Shown here: piece by piece, positions 48,396 through 59,435 of the stretch | Layout: each line of letters opens with the position of its first letter | How positions within the stretch are numbered: position 1 is the first letter of the stretch | Source of the DNA: Choanephora cucurbitarum | Lineage: Eukaryota; Mucoromycota; Mucoromycetes; Mucorales; Choanephoraceae | Length of the DNA: 64,000 nucleotides | NCBI GenBank assembly: GCA_025331435.1 | Contig: JAIWNI010000110.1 | Location: 1 to 64,000, forward strand | Reading direction: 5' to 3' | Notes under the pieces: model-generated | Told to the model about the DNA's origin: nothing | Seen by the model: the letters and a program-made list of their open reading frames with translations, nothing else | The model's database searches: none | Translations under genes and position numbers: made by a program

Positions 48396-50290
48396 TTAGA
48401 GTCTAAAGCGAAAATCTAAGCGATCGTTTCCTTCGGCTTTGGTGGTCTTCAGGTATTCATTCTTCTCGCTATCAGTCATTGCATTCCACTTTCTCTCCCT
48501 GTATCTGTTGGTCAATAAGTATCGGAAGTGTTGGAACAAGACAAGAAGAATTGTAGCACAACAGATAGCGAAGTTGATCCAATTGCCTCTGAAGAATCGA
48601 GGTGAGTCACTTTGTTCTATTTGATTAAAGAGAGTGAGTGATATTGTCAGCTTCTAGTTGATTCAGTAACCTACGATAGATTTGAGATCCTGGAATACCA
48701 GCAATATTAGCAGCACCAACAATAGCACCTAAAGCCAAGGTACGCTTACCAATAGGCGCCAAGTTGGAAGACATCCAGGCAATATGCATACCGTGCCATG
48801 ATGGAGAGGAAGCCAAGAAGAGGGCAGCACCATAGAAATTCCAAGCTCCCGCATTGTCTTTCAATAGCTCCAGCACAAGGAAACCAACAAGGGACCAGAT
48901 GGGACCAACAAGAGCGTGGATTGCATAATAGCCATATCTGTCAGCATGATGAGCAATGATCATAGAAGCAATAAGACCAATGATAAAAGAAGGAACAGTA
49001 AGAAGATTACTGGTAGTTACAGGAAAGCCATAACTTTTGATCAAAGTTGGAAGGTAGGTACCTACAGGATAAGTGGGCAACATACTAATAGATATTTTTT
49101 TAGTCAATCTTTTCTTTTCTCTGCAATTGCAAATTTTTTTCTACCTGGAGAAACAGATAAGCATGTGAGTCCATAATCTAGTATCCAAAAGACTGATCTT
49201 GACATCGCGCCAAGTGACGTTATCTTTTTGGTTAACTTTGGTAGCATCATCACGGATAACTCTAGCAATTGCAATCTGAGATTGGCGTTCAGTGAACCAG
49301 CCACTTTTGCCGCCGCGGAAAAATCCAGTGGTGTTGAATGGACTTGAAGGGATATAGAAGCTAATGAAACAGAAATAACATTCAATTAGTAAAAAAAAAA
49401 TGGAAGGTTGTATCTATGGCTACTTTACATGGCAATAAAACCAACAATATGAGTGAAGATACCGTCAATAATGAAAAGCCATTTCCAACCATAAAGACCA
49501 CCAACACCAGAAAGTCTAAAGATACCAAAGGAGATCAGTCCTGAGAAAGCAGAAGCAAAATTTTGCAAAGCCCAGAACCATGAAAGACGACTAGCTAATT
49601 CTTTTGTCTTGTACCAGCCTGTCAGATAAACAAGACATGCTGGAATGAAGCCTGCTTCAGTAAAAGAGATAAAAAAACGCACAGCTAAAAATCCGCTTAA
49701 ATTCTTAATAGAAATAAAAAGGCATGCAAATTAGCACACGGACATAAACACTGATGTCTTTTCGTTGAACATACATGAATGAGAGCATGAGCCCAAGTAA
49801 CAATAGCCCAAGAGAACATAAGAATAGGGATCCATACGTGAGCACCAACACGCTTGACAATAGCATTTGTGAACAATGTGACAATAGTAAATACGATAGA
49901 ATGAATGAGTGTTCCTGTGTTGACACCTGTCATGTCGAAACCAAGGTCAGCAGGCAAGTTGTCAGAAATGGCATTGGCTAATATGCAAAGTTATTTACTG
50001 TAGCAAGAGGAAACAATATCACAAAACTTACAGATGTTAGTTCGATCCATGTTAAGAACAAATGTCATTAGCAGGAAGAAAGGCATTAAACGGGTATCAA
50101 TAATAAATAGGACCTTCTTCTCTTCTTCTGGTGTCCAATCGAGGTCTGTGTAATATCCTTGAGCTTCATCGGTAGAATTACTTGAGAAAGACCCTGTTGA
50201 AGACTTTTTCTTTTCATAGTAGACTTCATTTGTAGCTTCCAACTTTTCATTTGGAACTTCCAATGCTGCATCTCCTTGTGAAGGCTTCAT
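48396..50290 (-). CDS. MFS permease, allantoate/nicotinate (Dal5/Tna1) family
   Basis: Six exons: 50032-50290, 49775-49977, 49429-49703, 49145-49360, 48675-49084, 48396-48616 (introns 54-71 bases), giving 527 residues. The anion:cation symporter family imports organic anions such as allantoate, nicotinate or vitamins with protons. An acidic cytosolic N-terminus (about 1-65) precedes 12 predicted helices. The family loop LMPFFLLMTFVLNMDRTNIS begins helix 1. GKRTLALGAIVGAANIAG and GSQIYQQSDSPRFFRGNW mark the late helices, and the tail ends SEKNEYLKTTKAEG then RLDFRFRL, typical of Dal5-like proteins. The last exon was placed by this tail: read through without splicing, the frame would stop at 48625 and lose it. 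The substrate cannot be predicted. Confidence 0.9.
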
Positions 50291-52604
50291 ACTATTGTTT
50301 TTTTTATGAAAAAAGATGAATAGGTATGAAAGGTATAGAATATAGAAAAGTGTTAAATAAAGAAATGTAAGAGTATGTTATTTTGTAAAAAAAAAATTCC
50401 AAAGTGATTCCTTTTTATATGAGATAGTAGACAGGATCATGTATGTCAACCCAGAATATCCAAAAAAAAAAGATTTTGATTTGTGTTCTTTTCCAAATAA
50501 AGTAATAAGATCCGTCAAAATTTAGGGTGGAAGATAGCAATCAAAGAAAAAACACAATGAAAGACGCCATCATAATACCCAAGTATTGTGCAATTTTGAA
50601 GAAAGTTGAGCAAAACAAACCTAGTGTAACACTTTGAGTTTAAATATGCAATGGCAAATCCCTCTTGCAGAACAAGTATGTGCGACTTGATCAAATTTTT
50701 GAGTAAGCAGTAATCCCACTGTTGTGAAAAAGAATACTTGGGCAATTTTGCGTCATTCTCCAATAAGATGCATAGAAAATATCGTGTCAAAATGGGTAGC
50801 ATTGCGTATTTCAAAACACTTGCTTACAATGTACTACAGTGCTGTAAAATAATATGTCACTTTACTTACTCGATTGTATATTGTTTCGAATCGTTTCTCT
50901 TTTGATTCCGCAAGTCATTGAGAGAAAAAGAAAAGACGCAGTAGTAATCGTTACTGAAAATGGAACAAGAATATGCGACTATAAGCATATAATAATTGAA
51001 CTTAGCCTATTTGTCAAGAATGCATATCAAGATTATTTAGATTGCCGCCTATTTTTTGAGCCAATGAATCTAGAGAGCTTCAGGGATATTGGATTTCAAC
51101 CTATGGTTATAAGCTAATGCTTTAGGCAATCATGGAACGCATGTGATGTATGTTTAACGAATGAACACATTGATATGAAGGCATCATACTCTCTTATCGT
51201 CTGTGCAACGCATGTTTACTTTGGAGGTTAATGAATTGGCTTTTTTTTTAGTTCAGATAAAAGAGGGTTTACTCAGTCTGAAGCTTGCGCAATAATCATG
51301 ATTGTTTAGAAATTTTGAAAAACAGTTGCACAATTTGAGCATTGTCATTGTGTAAGTACTAAAAGAGTAAGGCGATAGGCTACAAGGATCAAACAAACGA
51401 ATTGCGTGATGCTCTTGTAAGTGTTTGATGAATGCGATCTATTCATCAACTCTGTAAATACTTTTTTATTTTTATTTTTTCAACTTTAAAGAAGAGGGAA
51501 AGCTCAAGCCAGAACAACTTGTAAAGGAAATCCTTCACTACATTTGTAAGGAAAAGAAACAAAGGCCGTTTATGCGAGTATTTTGTATATATTTGAAAGA
51601 AGTGAATAGCGTTGTCTTCTTTATTTTTTTTCTTTAACCAGTTTTTGAAGGTATTTTTCTTGACTGCTGTTTCCCTAGATATACTAGTTGAAAGCAGATC
51701 CTTGAATTGGCATTGACTGTGCTTTTCCTCATTTGGAGAGAAATATGCATAAAGAAAGTCATACTAACTAAAGAATGATATTAAGCACTCAGCTACAATT
51801 AAAATTTCATCCAGCCTAAATGCTATAACGCATAAAACTTTAGAAAACTCATTCAGAAAAGCAGTGTATTTGAAAAAGGGTAAAACCTGGTTTGCACAAA
51901 CATAGGAAAGCCTCAATCCATAAAGCAAATACGCTATTAACAACATGGATATGTATCAGCTTCCATTTAATAGACATATATGTAAAACGGCCTTCACAAA
52001 AATTCGTCTTTACCTCATGGTGTAAGTAGGGCGTATAATTTTACTGCGACTGTTGATTATCGGGTTTTCTGTTTCTTTTGTATTTGAAAAAGTGCTTCTG
52101 TGTGAATCAGTTTTGATAAAGCATTTGAACAAGTGTTGCACAGACATTTGAAGATTTCTTTTTGAGTGCAGGAAAAAAAAAAAGGAGTAATGGTATTTAA
52201 AATAAGCTCCATAAAATGCTAAGTGAAAGAGAATTCTGATTTGGCTTCAAGGATCAATATCAAGTTAACTTAAGTCAAACGACCATTTCAACCTGTATCA
52301 GTTAAAACTGTCAGCAGACAAATAAACTGAAATACTATCTACGTACAATAAGAGAGCTTTATTATATCACTCAAGTACATTATCCATGTATGAAGTTGGT
52401 AAAAAGTAACTAATCAAGCGAAATACTACTAAGGAATTGTCCAAAGCCTCCTAAAAGCCTATCAATTGTCTAATAATTAGGTTAGGTTGGGTTCTATTTG
52501 TCCCGCAGTATGGCTTTGCTTACTGCGGAGTTGCTTGATTTCACTATTAAAGACATAGGAAGAGAGCCAAAAAAAAAACGCGAACCTAATATTTTTTCCT
52601 CACC
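50291..52604. other. 2.3-kb gap with weak coding traces
   Basis: The plus strand at 50,854-51,117 has an open frame whose second half looks coding (VIERKRKDAVVIVTENGTRI, LFVKNAYQDYLDCRLFFEP, then a stop). Near 51,490 a short EEGKLKPEQLVKEILHYI stretch ends at a GTAAG donor. Together they may be relics of one gene, but no start, family or full splice pattern is visible. The rest is AT-rich sequence without features. Confidence 0.4.
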
Positions 52605-53825
52605 ATGTCTGCTGTCAATATTCCCTTTCTCGATCTCGATCAGGCACACACAAAAGATGTGATAGAAAGGCTTTGCAAATACAAACAGGAGTACCCAAAA
52701 GAGTTAAGATCGAAAGAATATACTTTGGAAGATGGGCAGGTCTGGACAAGTTGGACTATGCGAGAATCAGTTTATAAGAAAAAGGCCTCTATCTTTCCTA
52801 CTATGGCTAGAGGATTTTTTACCCAAGAAAATCAGAGGGTAATGGCAAGAGGATATGACAAGTTTTTCAACGTGTTTGAAACAAGTATGACTCAAGTAAC
52901 GTATCTATTTGCACACAAATAAGAGAAAGAAAGAGAAAAGCTAAAGATAGCTTCAGTGGCCTGCACTTGCTTCAGATACAGAAGGGCCTTACGAAGTGAC
53001 AGCAAAGGAAAATGGGTGTATTATATTTATTTCTGTTCTGTCTGATGAAAAAGTGGTCGTCACCTCAAAACATTCTATTCCTTCTGTCAAAGATGATCCA
53101 AAAGCACATGCTGGAGTAGGCTATCGTTGGTTGTTGACACATTTGGCTTCTGTGGAAAAGAGCGAAAAGGACTTGGCTCAATGGTTAAGCAAGCAAGATA
53201 TCACCTTAGTAGCTGAAGTAAGTTATTTTATGAAAGAAATTGAGCATTAACTCAACAGCCTTGGTATTGTTAGCTATGTGATGATGAGTTTGAAGAACAC
53301 GTTTTAGCTTACGTTGAAAAGGATAGAGGACTTTATCTTCATGGAGCTAATTACAATCGAGTGGATCTGCATACAATCCCTAGCGATACTGTTCGACAGT
53401 TGGCAGAAGACTTTGGTTTCCATAAGACAGACTATATGGTACTAGAAACAATCGAAGAAGTCAAGCAGTTTAGCGAGGATATGCAAAAGACAGGCTTGTT
53501 TCGGAATAGAGAGGTAGAGGGTGCAGTAGTTCGATGTAAACGAAAAGGACATGATTTTATGTTCAAGATAAAAAATGAGCGCTATTTGACATTCAGAGAA
53601 TATCGAGAAGTAACAAATCAGTTGATTGAGACTAAAGAGGGTCTTATTCGGTTTGTGGATAAGCCAAATCTCAAAATAACCTATGAAAAGACTCGGTTCT
53701 ATGTGGATTGGCTACGTAAACAAGTGACAGCTAATCCAGAGTGGTTTCAACAATACAAGCTTCAAAAAGGTATAATTCAAGTACGGTTAGCCTTTGAAGA
53801 TTATTGGGAAAAGGGTCAACTTTAA
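52605..53825 (+). CDS. Stand-alone fungal tRNA-type RNA ligase (T4 Rnl1-like)
   Basis: Three exons (52605-52895, 52957-53217, 53274-53825; introns 61 and 56 bases) give 367 residues. It seals RNA exons with ATP after tRNA intron removal. The nucleotidyltransferase domain has ARGFFTQ and RVMARGYDKFFNV, then motif I KENG with the AMP-accepting lysine at residue 114, LCDDEFEEHVL, GLYLHGANYN, motif IV EGAVVRC (near 301) and motif V FMFKIKNERY. The C-terminal helical part ends KGIIQVRLAFEDYW, where fungal Trl1 would continue into kinase and cyclic phosphodiesterase domains; here the frame stops. Fungal Trl1 is usually above 800 residues, so this is the ligase module alone, as described for Mucorales. 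The next gene starts 53 bases after the stop. Confidence 0.92.
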
Positions 53826-53878
53826 ATAAACACAAAAAATAAAAACAAAATCAGTTTGTGTGCAAACTCCTTTTATTT

Positions 53879-55245
53879 ATGTCCATCTCAGATCTTGAAC
53901 AGACTCAGTTACAACTGATCCAACAACAACTTAACTCTAATGGTAAATTTGGGTTCTCAGAGAGACTTCAAACTGCTTTTGATCATAATGGTACTCGCGA
54001 TCCAGGTAAGAAAAAAGAGAGAAGTAAAAACTAAACTCTACCATAAAAAAAAAGACTTAGATTTTACATCATAGTGGATCCTGTTTGGCTTAAATCGTTT
54101 CAACCGACAACTTCATTGGATCCTGTGATCATATCCTTTTTATCTACACATGAAAACAGTTATTTTTCTCTATCCTTCACAGTCATACAAAGCCTTAACT
54201 TTATCTTCACAAAGTGTCTAAAGGCATTCGACCTATCATGTCCAAAGAGGAAGTAGACATCATGACAGAAACCTCACCGGAACAACACGAAGAGGAAGAG
54301 GAGGACTTGAGCCCATTAGTGGAATCTATTCGTTTATTATCCACTAGTAGTAGTTCTCAAGTACAGATACAGCAGAGAATGACTGTGTTGACAAGTGTAA
54401 TAACACTGTCTACACCACAACTCAAGAAAGTAATAGACTCAGTTGATTTCAGTTGCTGGTCTGAGGATACTGTCTCTGATTGTTTTCAGGAACTAGCCAC
54501 AGAGACTATCCCTAAAGCCAATCTAGTATTGATCATTTATGCTATTTTTTATGAAAAGGTAAAAAGAAAAGCTGTCTACTGATTTTTATTTTATTTTATC
54601 TTTTTCATTTCAAAGATAGCTTCGCTCAGTTCAAGTGCGCCAAGATTGTTGATGAACACGGTGATTGTGGTAGCTAAGAAGGAGGGCAAAGCTATCCTCA
54701 ATGGTCTCTTAATCCCTTTACTGTTTCAATCTAAGCTGGCGAGACCTCAAAACGAGGTAACAATCAAGACTATTACTGAATCATTAAATGCCTCACAGAG
54801 GTATTCTTTTCTGCAGTAAGTAACTATCTTCCTTTCAGATGTTTGGCTCTAACAGGATAATGTTGTTAGAACTATTTTAACAGATGGTGAGAATTATTTC
54901 AATAGCAATCAAACGATCCTGTCAGATCAAAGTCGCAAATATCTTAAGCCATGGAGTGAGAGTGTTGTTCAGATTATTCACACTATCTTGAGTGCTCAGC
55001 CCTTATTGAACCTGACCAAAAACGATTTTGAAGAACTGATTCGATCAGTAGAAATGCTAGTTCATGCCAATCCTAAGGACAAAGGGTCAATGCAACTGCT
55101 GCTTTTAATGACCAGTAAGTACAGTCAGTTGCTAGTTGAGTTTAAAATGATAGCCACAGTAGAAAAGATATGTCATACTAGCAATATGTTTTTGAAGCGC
55201 GCTGTATTGGGTCAGATCAACTCCCTAAAGAAAAAGAAACTATAA
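53879..55245 (+). CDS. FANCE-like protein (Fanconi anaemia core-complex type)
   Basis: Proposed exons: 53879-54005, 54075-54158, 54215-54558, 54616-54815, 54870-55245, giving 376 residues. FANCE links the Fanconi core ubiquitin ligase to FANCD2 in crosslink repair. The match I see is the C-terminal helical-repeat domain: the end LVHANPKDKGSMQLLLLMTS, KYSQLLVEFKMIATVEKICH and FLKRAVLGQINSLKKKKL follows the pattern of the animal FANCE terminus (lysine-rich, TFLKKxxxxAL). The middle is acidic (EEEEED) then helical. The second intron is uncertain: the frame must shift between 54159 and 54256, and neither GTTATT (56-base intron, used here) nor GTCTAA (38-base intron, 54216-54253) is a strong donor. 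Identity rests on remembered family pattern, so moderate confidence. Confidence 0.6.
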
Positions 55246-55296
55246 ACACATTTGTTTTCCCTACCAATCCTTTTGCCTTGTGGGTTTTTTTATTGT

Positions 55297-56123
55297 TTAT
55301 GTAGTCAAGCTCATTTCAATAGCACACATGTCTTGCCATTCCTGCAATACAGATTGTAGAATGCTTGGTTGATTGATCCAGATTGACAACAAAACAACAC
55401 CTTCTTCTCTTGATAAGATCTGCAGAAATCCTTTATCCTCTGTATGCAATAATGATCTTTTCGTCTCTAATTCTTTTGCATACATGTTTACGATAGCATC
55501 GATTCGATCCACTAAAAGGGTTTGGATAAATCACACACGCTAATTTGTTGCATTATCTTCACCACTTACCAAATGTAATCAAAGGACACGTCTGAAAGAT
55601 AGGCTGTGATGAAACAAAATCAGCTCCATGCATAGCTTTTGCTCGATCATAGATAGTGTGCAAGTCTTGATTGTATTGCTTCATCTTTGTATACTGTTTA
55701 GCCTATCATCAAGAGATCAGAATTCCTCCTTTCTACTATTGTTTCTTGTTATGAACTGATGGACGTAAATATATACTAGCTTTTCAACCAAGTCATTGAG
55801 TTTCGTGTGCTGTTGCTTGATAATCTTTTGCATCTTCCGATCGAAAGCCTGAATGATGTTTGGTAATGTCAATGTCAGTTGAGGATGCCAATATTGAGGT
55901 TCGTCTACATATCTGTTTGATCAATCAGTTTCTGTTGAACACTATTTTTTTTAAAAGAAAACACGATAAAAGTTTACTTTGACTGAATGATTGAGTTGGT
56001 AAGTGAATTAGCTACTGGGAAAGCATGCGAATTGATCTCGTCCCAACTAGCTTGAGCTCTCTTGACATCTTCAAATAGTGTGATCAGTTGGCGTTGTAAT
56101 GTTGCCACAGCATGAGATGCCAT
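55297..56123 (-). CDS. CINP: CINP-like protein (CDK2-interacting protein family)
   Basis: Four exons: 55978-56123, 55777-55912, 55570-55702, 55297-55511 (introns 65, 74 and 58 bases), giving 209 residues; human CINP has 212. In animals CINP binds CDK2/CDC7 and ATRIP and is part of the SPATA5-SPATA5L1-C1orf109 AAA-ATPase complex that acts in ribosome maturation and replication. The N-terminal half is coiled coil (RQLITLFEDVKRAQASWDEI; DLVEKLAKQYTKMKQYNQDL). The diagnostic part is IFQTCPLITFVDRIDAIVNM, YAKELETKRSLL and LLSIWINQPSI, matching the TWPTTHF...YRKELLLKR...SMWLHQPY pattern of CINP. It converges with the FANCE-like gene (51-base gap) and diverges from the UNC-45 gene (86 bases between starts). 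Confidence 0.78.
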
Positions 56124-56209
56124 AGAAAATAAATAAATCAAAAAATGACAAATGTAAACTTAAAAAAAAATGAGGAGTCTTTATTTTCTATTTTTCTTAC
56201 AAAAAGGTC
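56124..56209. promoter_or_regulatory. 86-base divergent intergenic region
   Basis: Lies between the start codons of the CINP-like gene (minus) and the UNC-45-like gene (plus). It is almost entirely A/T with AAATAAATAAATC and TCTTTATTTTC tracts. It must contain both core promoters or at least both 5' leaders, so a shared bidirectional promoter is likely. No specific factor site can be named. Confidence 0.5.
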
Positions 56210-58556
56210 ATGGCTAAAGGTAATGAAGAAAAAGCCAAAGTGAGACTCTAAATTCATGCTCACTTTCTTTCCTCTCTAATTGCAGCAGAAGAAACACAGG
56301 TCAGTAGGCGATAAAGCGATGTAAACAAGTTTGTTTACCAGACAATTCTTTTCTTTTTTTTTTATCAAGGTGGAGACAATCACAAAGGAATTACAGGAAA
56401 ACAATCAGAATGACAAGAAGATAGCAGAACTACTGATGAAAAGAGCCAATCTATACGAGTCGCTGGATCAGCTAGATAAAGCCAGAACAGACGTTCAAGC
56501 AGCTGTCAAACGCGATCCTAGCCTGAAAGACCAAGCACAAGCGTTCTTTTCTCGACAACATCATATAGCGGAAACTAAAAACGAGACAGGCACAAAAGAA
56601 GAGATAGAGAAAATTGCCCGCTTCCAGAAACACTTGGCCAACTTGGATGATATAGCAGCTATTCGAACCTTTGTGGGTTCGCATGACTTTGTGCTTGTTT
56701 TGACTGCCTGTGGTACACCTGAAACCACACCCCGTCTTCGAAGTTTAGCCTTTATGATCTTGGCTCGTTTATTTAATCCTGAGACAAACAAAGAAGGATA
56801 CCCATTACCTTATATCATTGAACAGTGTGCCGCATGTTTTTCTCATTGCATTGACCAAGGCAAAAATGAAGCCAAACTGTTGGCTTATCGTACACTTTCA
56901 GCTATCTTTCAAACCAGCATGACAGTGGGTGCTGCTATTCTATGTCAAGAAGGAACAGTGGAAGAAATGATGGATGTGATTGACTTTGAAACATTGCCTG
57001 TCCAGATGGCCATGGCTGATGTCCTGATCATTGCTTCTTCTGACAAGAGCTGTCAAAAGCAAATCATGAAGCATGCTGTTGATTGGTTAGTAAAGACAGC
57101 TGGTCAACAAAAGACGGATCCTCAACTGAAAGCAGCTGCAGGTACTGCCTTGACAAAACTAAGAGTACAAGCTGACATGCCTCAAGAGAATCCCAATCAA
57201 AACCAGCAAGAACAGCAACAATCAACAGATACATTAGAAGAAGCTATGCGTAGAATGCACTTGACTAATGAATCCTTGGTAGAATCTTTGGCTCAAGTGA
57301 TCAAATCAAAATCATCAAATATGGGGCTGGTTTTGAATGCGGTAGAGGGTCTTGCTTATTCTTCACTCAAACCTGAGATCAAGGCTACTTTAGGCACAGA
57401 TGATGACTTTCTCAAATGCCTCTCTACATTGGCTATCAGTACAACAAACGAACAAGAGGCAGGTAGTAAAAATCCACTGTTGTTTGGTATTGGTACTATC
57501 TTTGCCAACCTGACCATGTATCGACCTGTGTTGGATGAACAGCAAAAGCAGATGAAGAAGCTGAGAGACCTAGCAAATGCTAAACAGAACAAGGCATCCG
57601 GCGAGGATGCACGAGAAGATGATAAAGCAGTGGAAGTACGTATTGAACATGCTGTCAAGAATGGTGCAGCCCTTGCCTTGATGGTTCTCTCCAAGAACAG
57701 CAGCCCCAACCTTCAGACAGTGGCTGCACAGACGTATCTCAACTTGGTCACACCCCAATCAATGCGAGGACAACTGCTTCAACAGGGTGTCATCAAAGGC
57801 CTGTTACCTCTTTCTCGTGATACAAAGACACAGGCAGGTATCTTGGCTTCTCAAGCCATGGCTAAACTAGCCATTACTATCGATCCTCGGATAGCATTCC
57901 AAGGTGAAACCATTTTGGATATGGTCAGACCGTTTTTGGCTCTATGTCGAGATACTCATCCATTAAGACAGTTTGAGGGTCTGATGGCCCTTACCAACCT
58001 TGCTTCTGTTGAAGATCGAGTTCGTTTACTGGTGGAAAATGCAGATGGCATGAATACTTTTGAAAACCTTCAGTTGTCCGATCATCCTATGATCCAACGA
58101 GCAGCCACTGAAATGGTGTGTAACATGACCTTCTGTGAACCTGTCTTTGAACGTTATAGTGATCCTTCAAAATCCCAAAATCGTATTCGTCTGCTGATGA
58201 TCCTATCGGACCATGAAGACCCTGCTACTCGTCGTGCTGCCACAGGTGCTTTGGCTATCTTGGCCAACAGCCCTACCACAGGCGATATGATAGTTAAGGT
58301 AGATAAATGGGCTGAAAGGATAGCTAAATGGATCGATGTAGAAGAAACAGTGGAAGTCCAGCATAGAGGCATTGAAGTGGTTCGCTTGATGACTCAACAT
58401 CGAGGAAAAGAAGTAGTAGAGGCTTTTGTGAAAGAAGGCATAGATCAAAAGCTAGTGTTGATTGTTAAGGATGTAAAGGCTCAAGTTGTTCGTTCAGCTG
58501 CTATGGATGTATTAAAACTGTTTGTAGAACAAGGTATCCAAATTAAGCCTTCCTAA
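56210..58556 (+). CDS. UNC-45/She4/Rng3-type myosin chaperone
   Basis: Three exons: 56210-56219 (10 bases), 56286-56299 (14 bases), 56370-58556, giving 736 residues; fission-yeast Rng3 has 746. UCS proteins fold and stabilise myosin heavy chains for cytokinesis and endocytosis. The N-terminus MAKAEETQVETITKEL leads into a short TPR-like helical hairpin (LLMKRANLYESLDQLDKART). The remainder is an armadillo-type UCS solenoid with typical repeat cores such as LAFMILARLF, AGILASQAMAKLAITIDPRI, QFEGLMALTNLASVEDRVR, RAATEMVCNMTF and TRRAATGALAILANSP. The two tiny 5' exons are chosen because only ATGGCTAAAG + CAGAAGAAACACAG + GTGGAG keeps the frame. An acidic-basic insert with many Gln (about 285-300) is species-specific. 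Confidence 0.87.
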
Positions 58557-58816
58557 TGTATTTATTTAAAACAATAAAACAAATATCTTCCTTCCTTCCT
58601 TTTTCTTTCTAACGAAACAAGCATGTTGGGCTTGGGTGATATAGCGTAAATAAACTTGATGTTAAAAAAGAATCAAGCTCTATAAACAACATGTTTAGGC
58701 TCTGAAGAAAAAAAATGTTGTCAATGACCGTCACTGCGGATGGCTAAAGTAGCCTCCCCCTTGAAAATTATTAAAAAAATAAGCCAATCTTTTTTTTTCT
58801 CTTTAAAGCTATAAAC

Positions 58817-59107
58817 ATGAAGTTGAAGCAACTCAAAGTTAGACCCAAGAAGATCATGGAGGCTAGTCCTTGTCTCGCTGAAATGGGTGCCCTCTTTGAA
58901 TGTTGGGCTACTGCTGGTGTTGACGACAAACGTTGTACTGCTCTTGCTCAATCTTTAACTACTTGCATGGGCAAGCCTGTAAGTCATTCTATTCTATAGC
59001 TTCATGTTGATAACTAACTCTATACGCTACTTGTTTTCCAGGTTCAACGTACTAAGCATGCCAATACTATCAATTATCATTTGGCTCGTTTAAGCAGACA
59101 ATTGTAA
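58817..59107 (+). CDS. MRP10: Mitochondrial small-subunit ribosomal protein Mrp10 (mS37)
   Basis: Two exons (58817-58978, 59042-59107; intron 63 bases) give 75 residues. This CHCH-fold protein of the mitochondrial ribosome is imported through the Mia40 disulfide relay. The N-terminus MKLKQLKVRPKKIMEASPCL is basic, as in Mrp10, and the twin CX9C pattern is visible: C..LAEMGALFEC and C..TALAQSLTTC. The tail KHANTINYHLARLSRQL is basic. The frame continues past the donor to a stop in the intron, so a naive prediction would give a wrong C-terminus. Confidence 0.88.
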
Positions 59108-59435
59108 TAGGACTTGACATTCTGTCCAGATAAACATCTCAATATACACACAAACACAAACACACACACACACACTCACTTACAGACATCTCAAATGCAT
59201 TTTGTCTCTCTTAAAAGTAAAAGCAATTTTATATACGAATCTGTCAGCTCTACACGTATACAAATGCGCGCACACCTATATACATACACCAGTTTATTCG
59301 TATAGATAATCTACCTTTCTTTTTCTTTTCTTGTAATATATGATTAAAGGCACTTTCCTATTAAGAAAAAAACGGACTCTTTAAAGGAAAAGAGGGTGTT
59401 CTATTTCTTTGAAATCCAAAGAGAGAAGAATTTAT
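59108..59435. other. Short convergent intergenic with CA-rich tract
   Basis: Between the 3' ends of MRP10 and the RRM/RS gene. It contains an ACAAACACAAACACACACACA microsatellite (about 59,145-59,175) and T/C tracts. No gene. It includes AATATATGATTAAAGG, which may serve in 3'-end formation. Confidence 0.55.

Noticed and set aside
48625..48672. C-terminal end of the MFS permease as read through without splicing
   Set aside because: A GTAGGT donor at 48674 and acceptor before 48616 restore the conserved family tail, so the read-through end is intronic.
52493..52530. Possible short RNA gene before the RNA ligase
   Set aside because: The inverted repeat (GTCCCGCAGTATGGC...TTACTGCGGAG) is too short and has no known RNA class signature.
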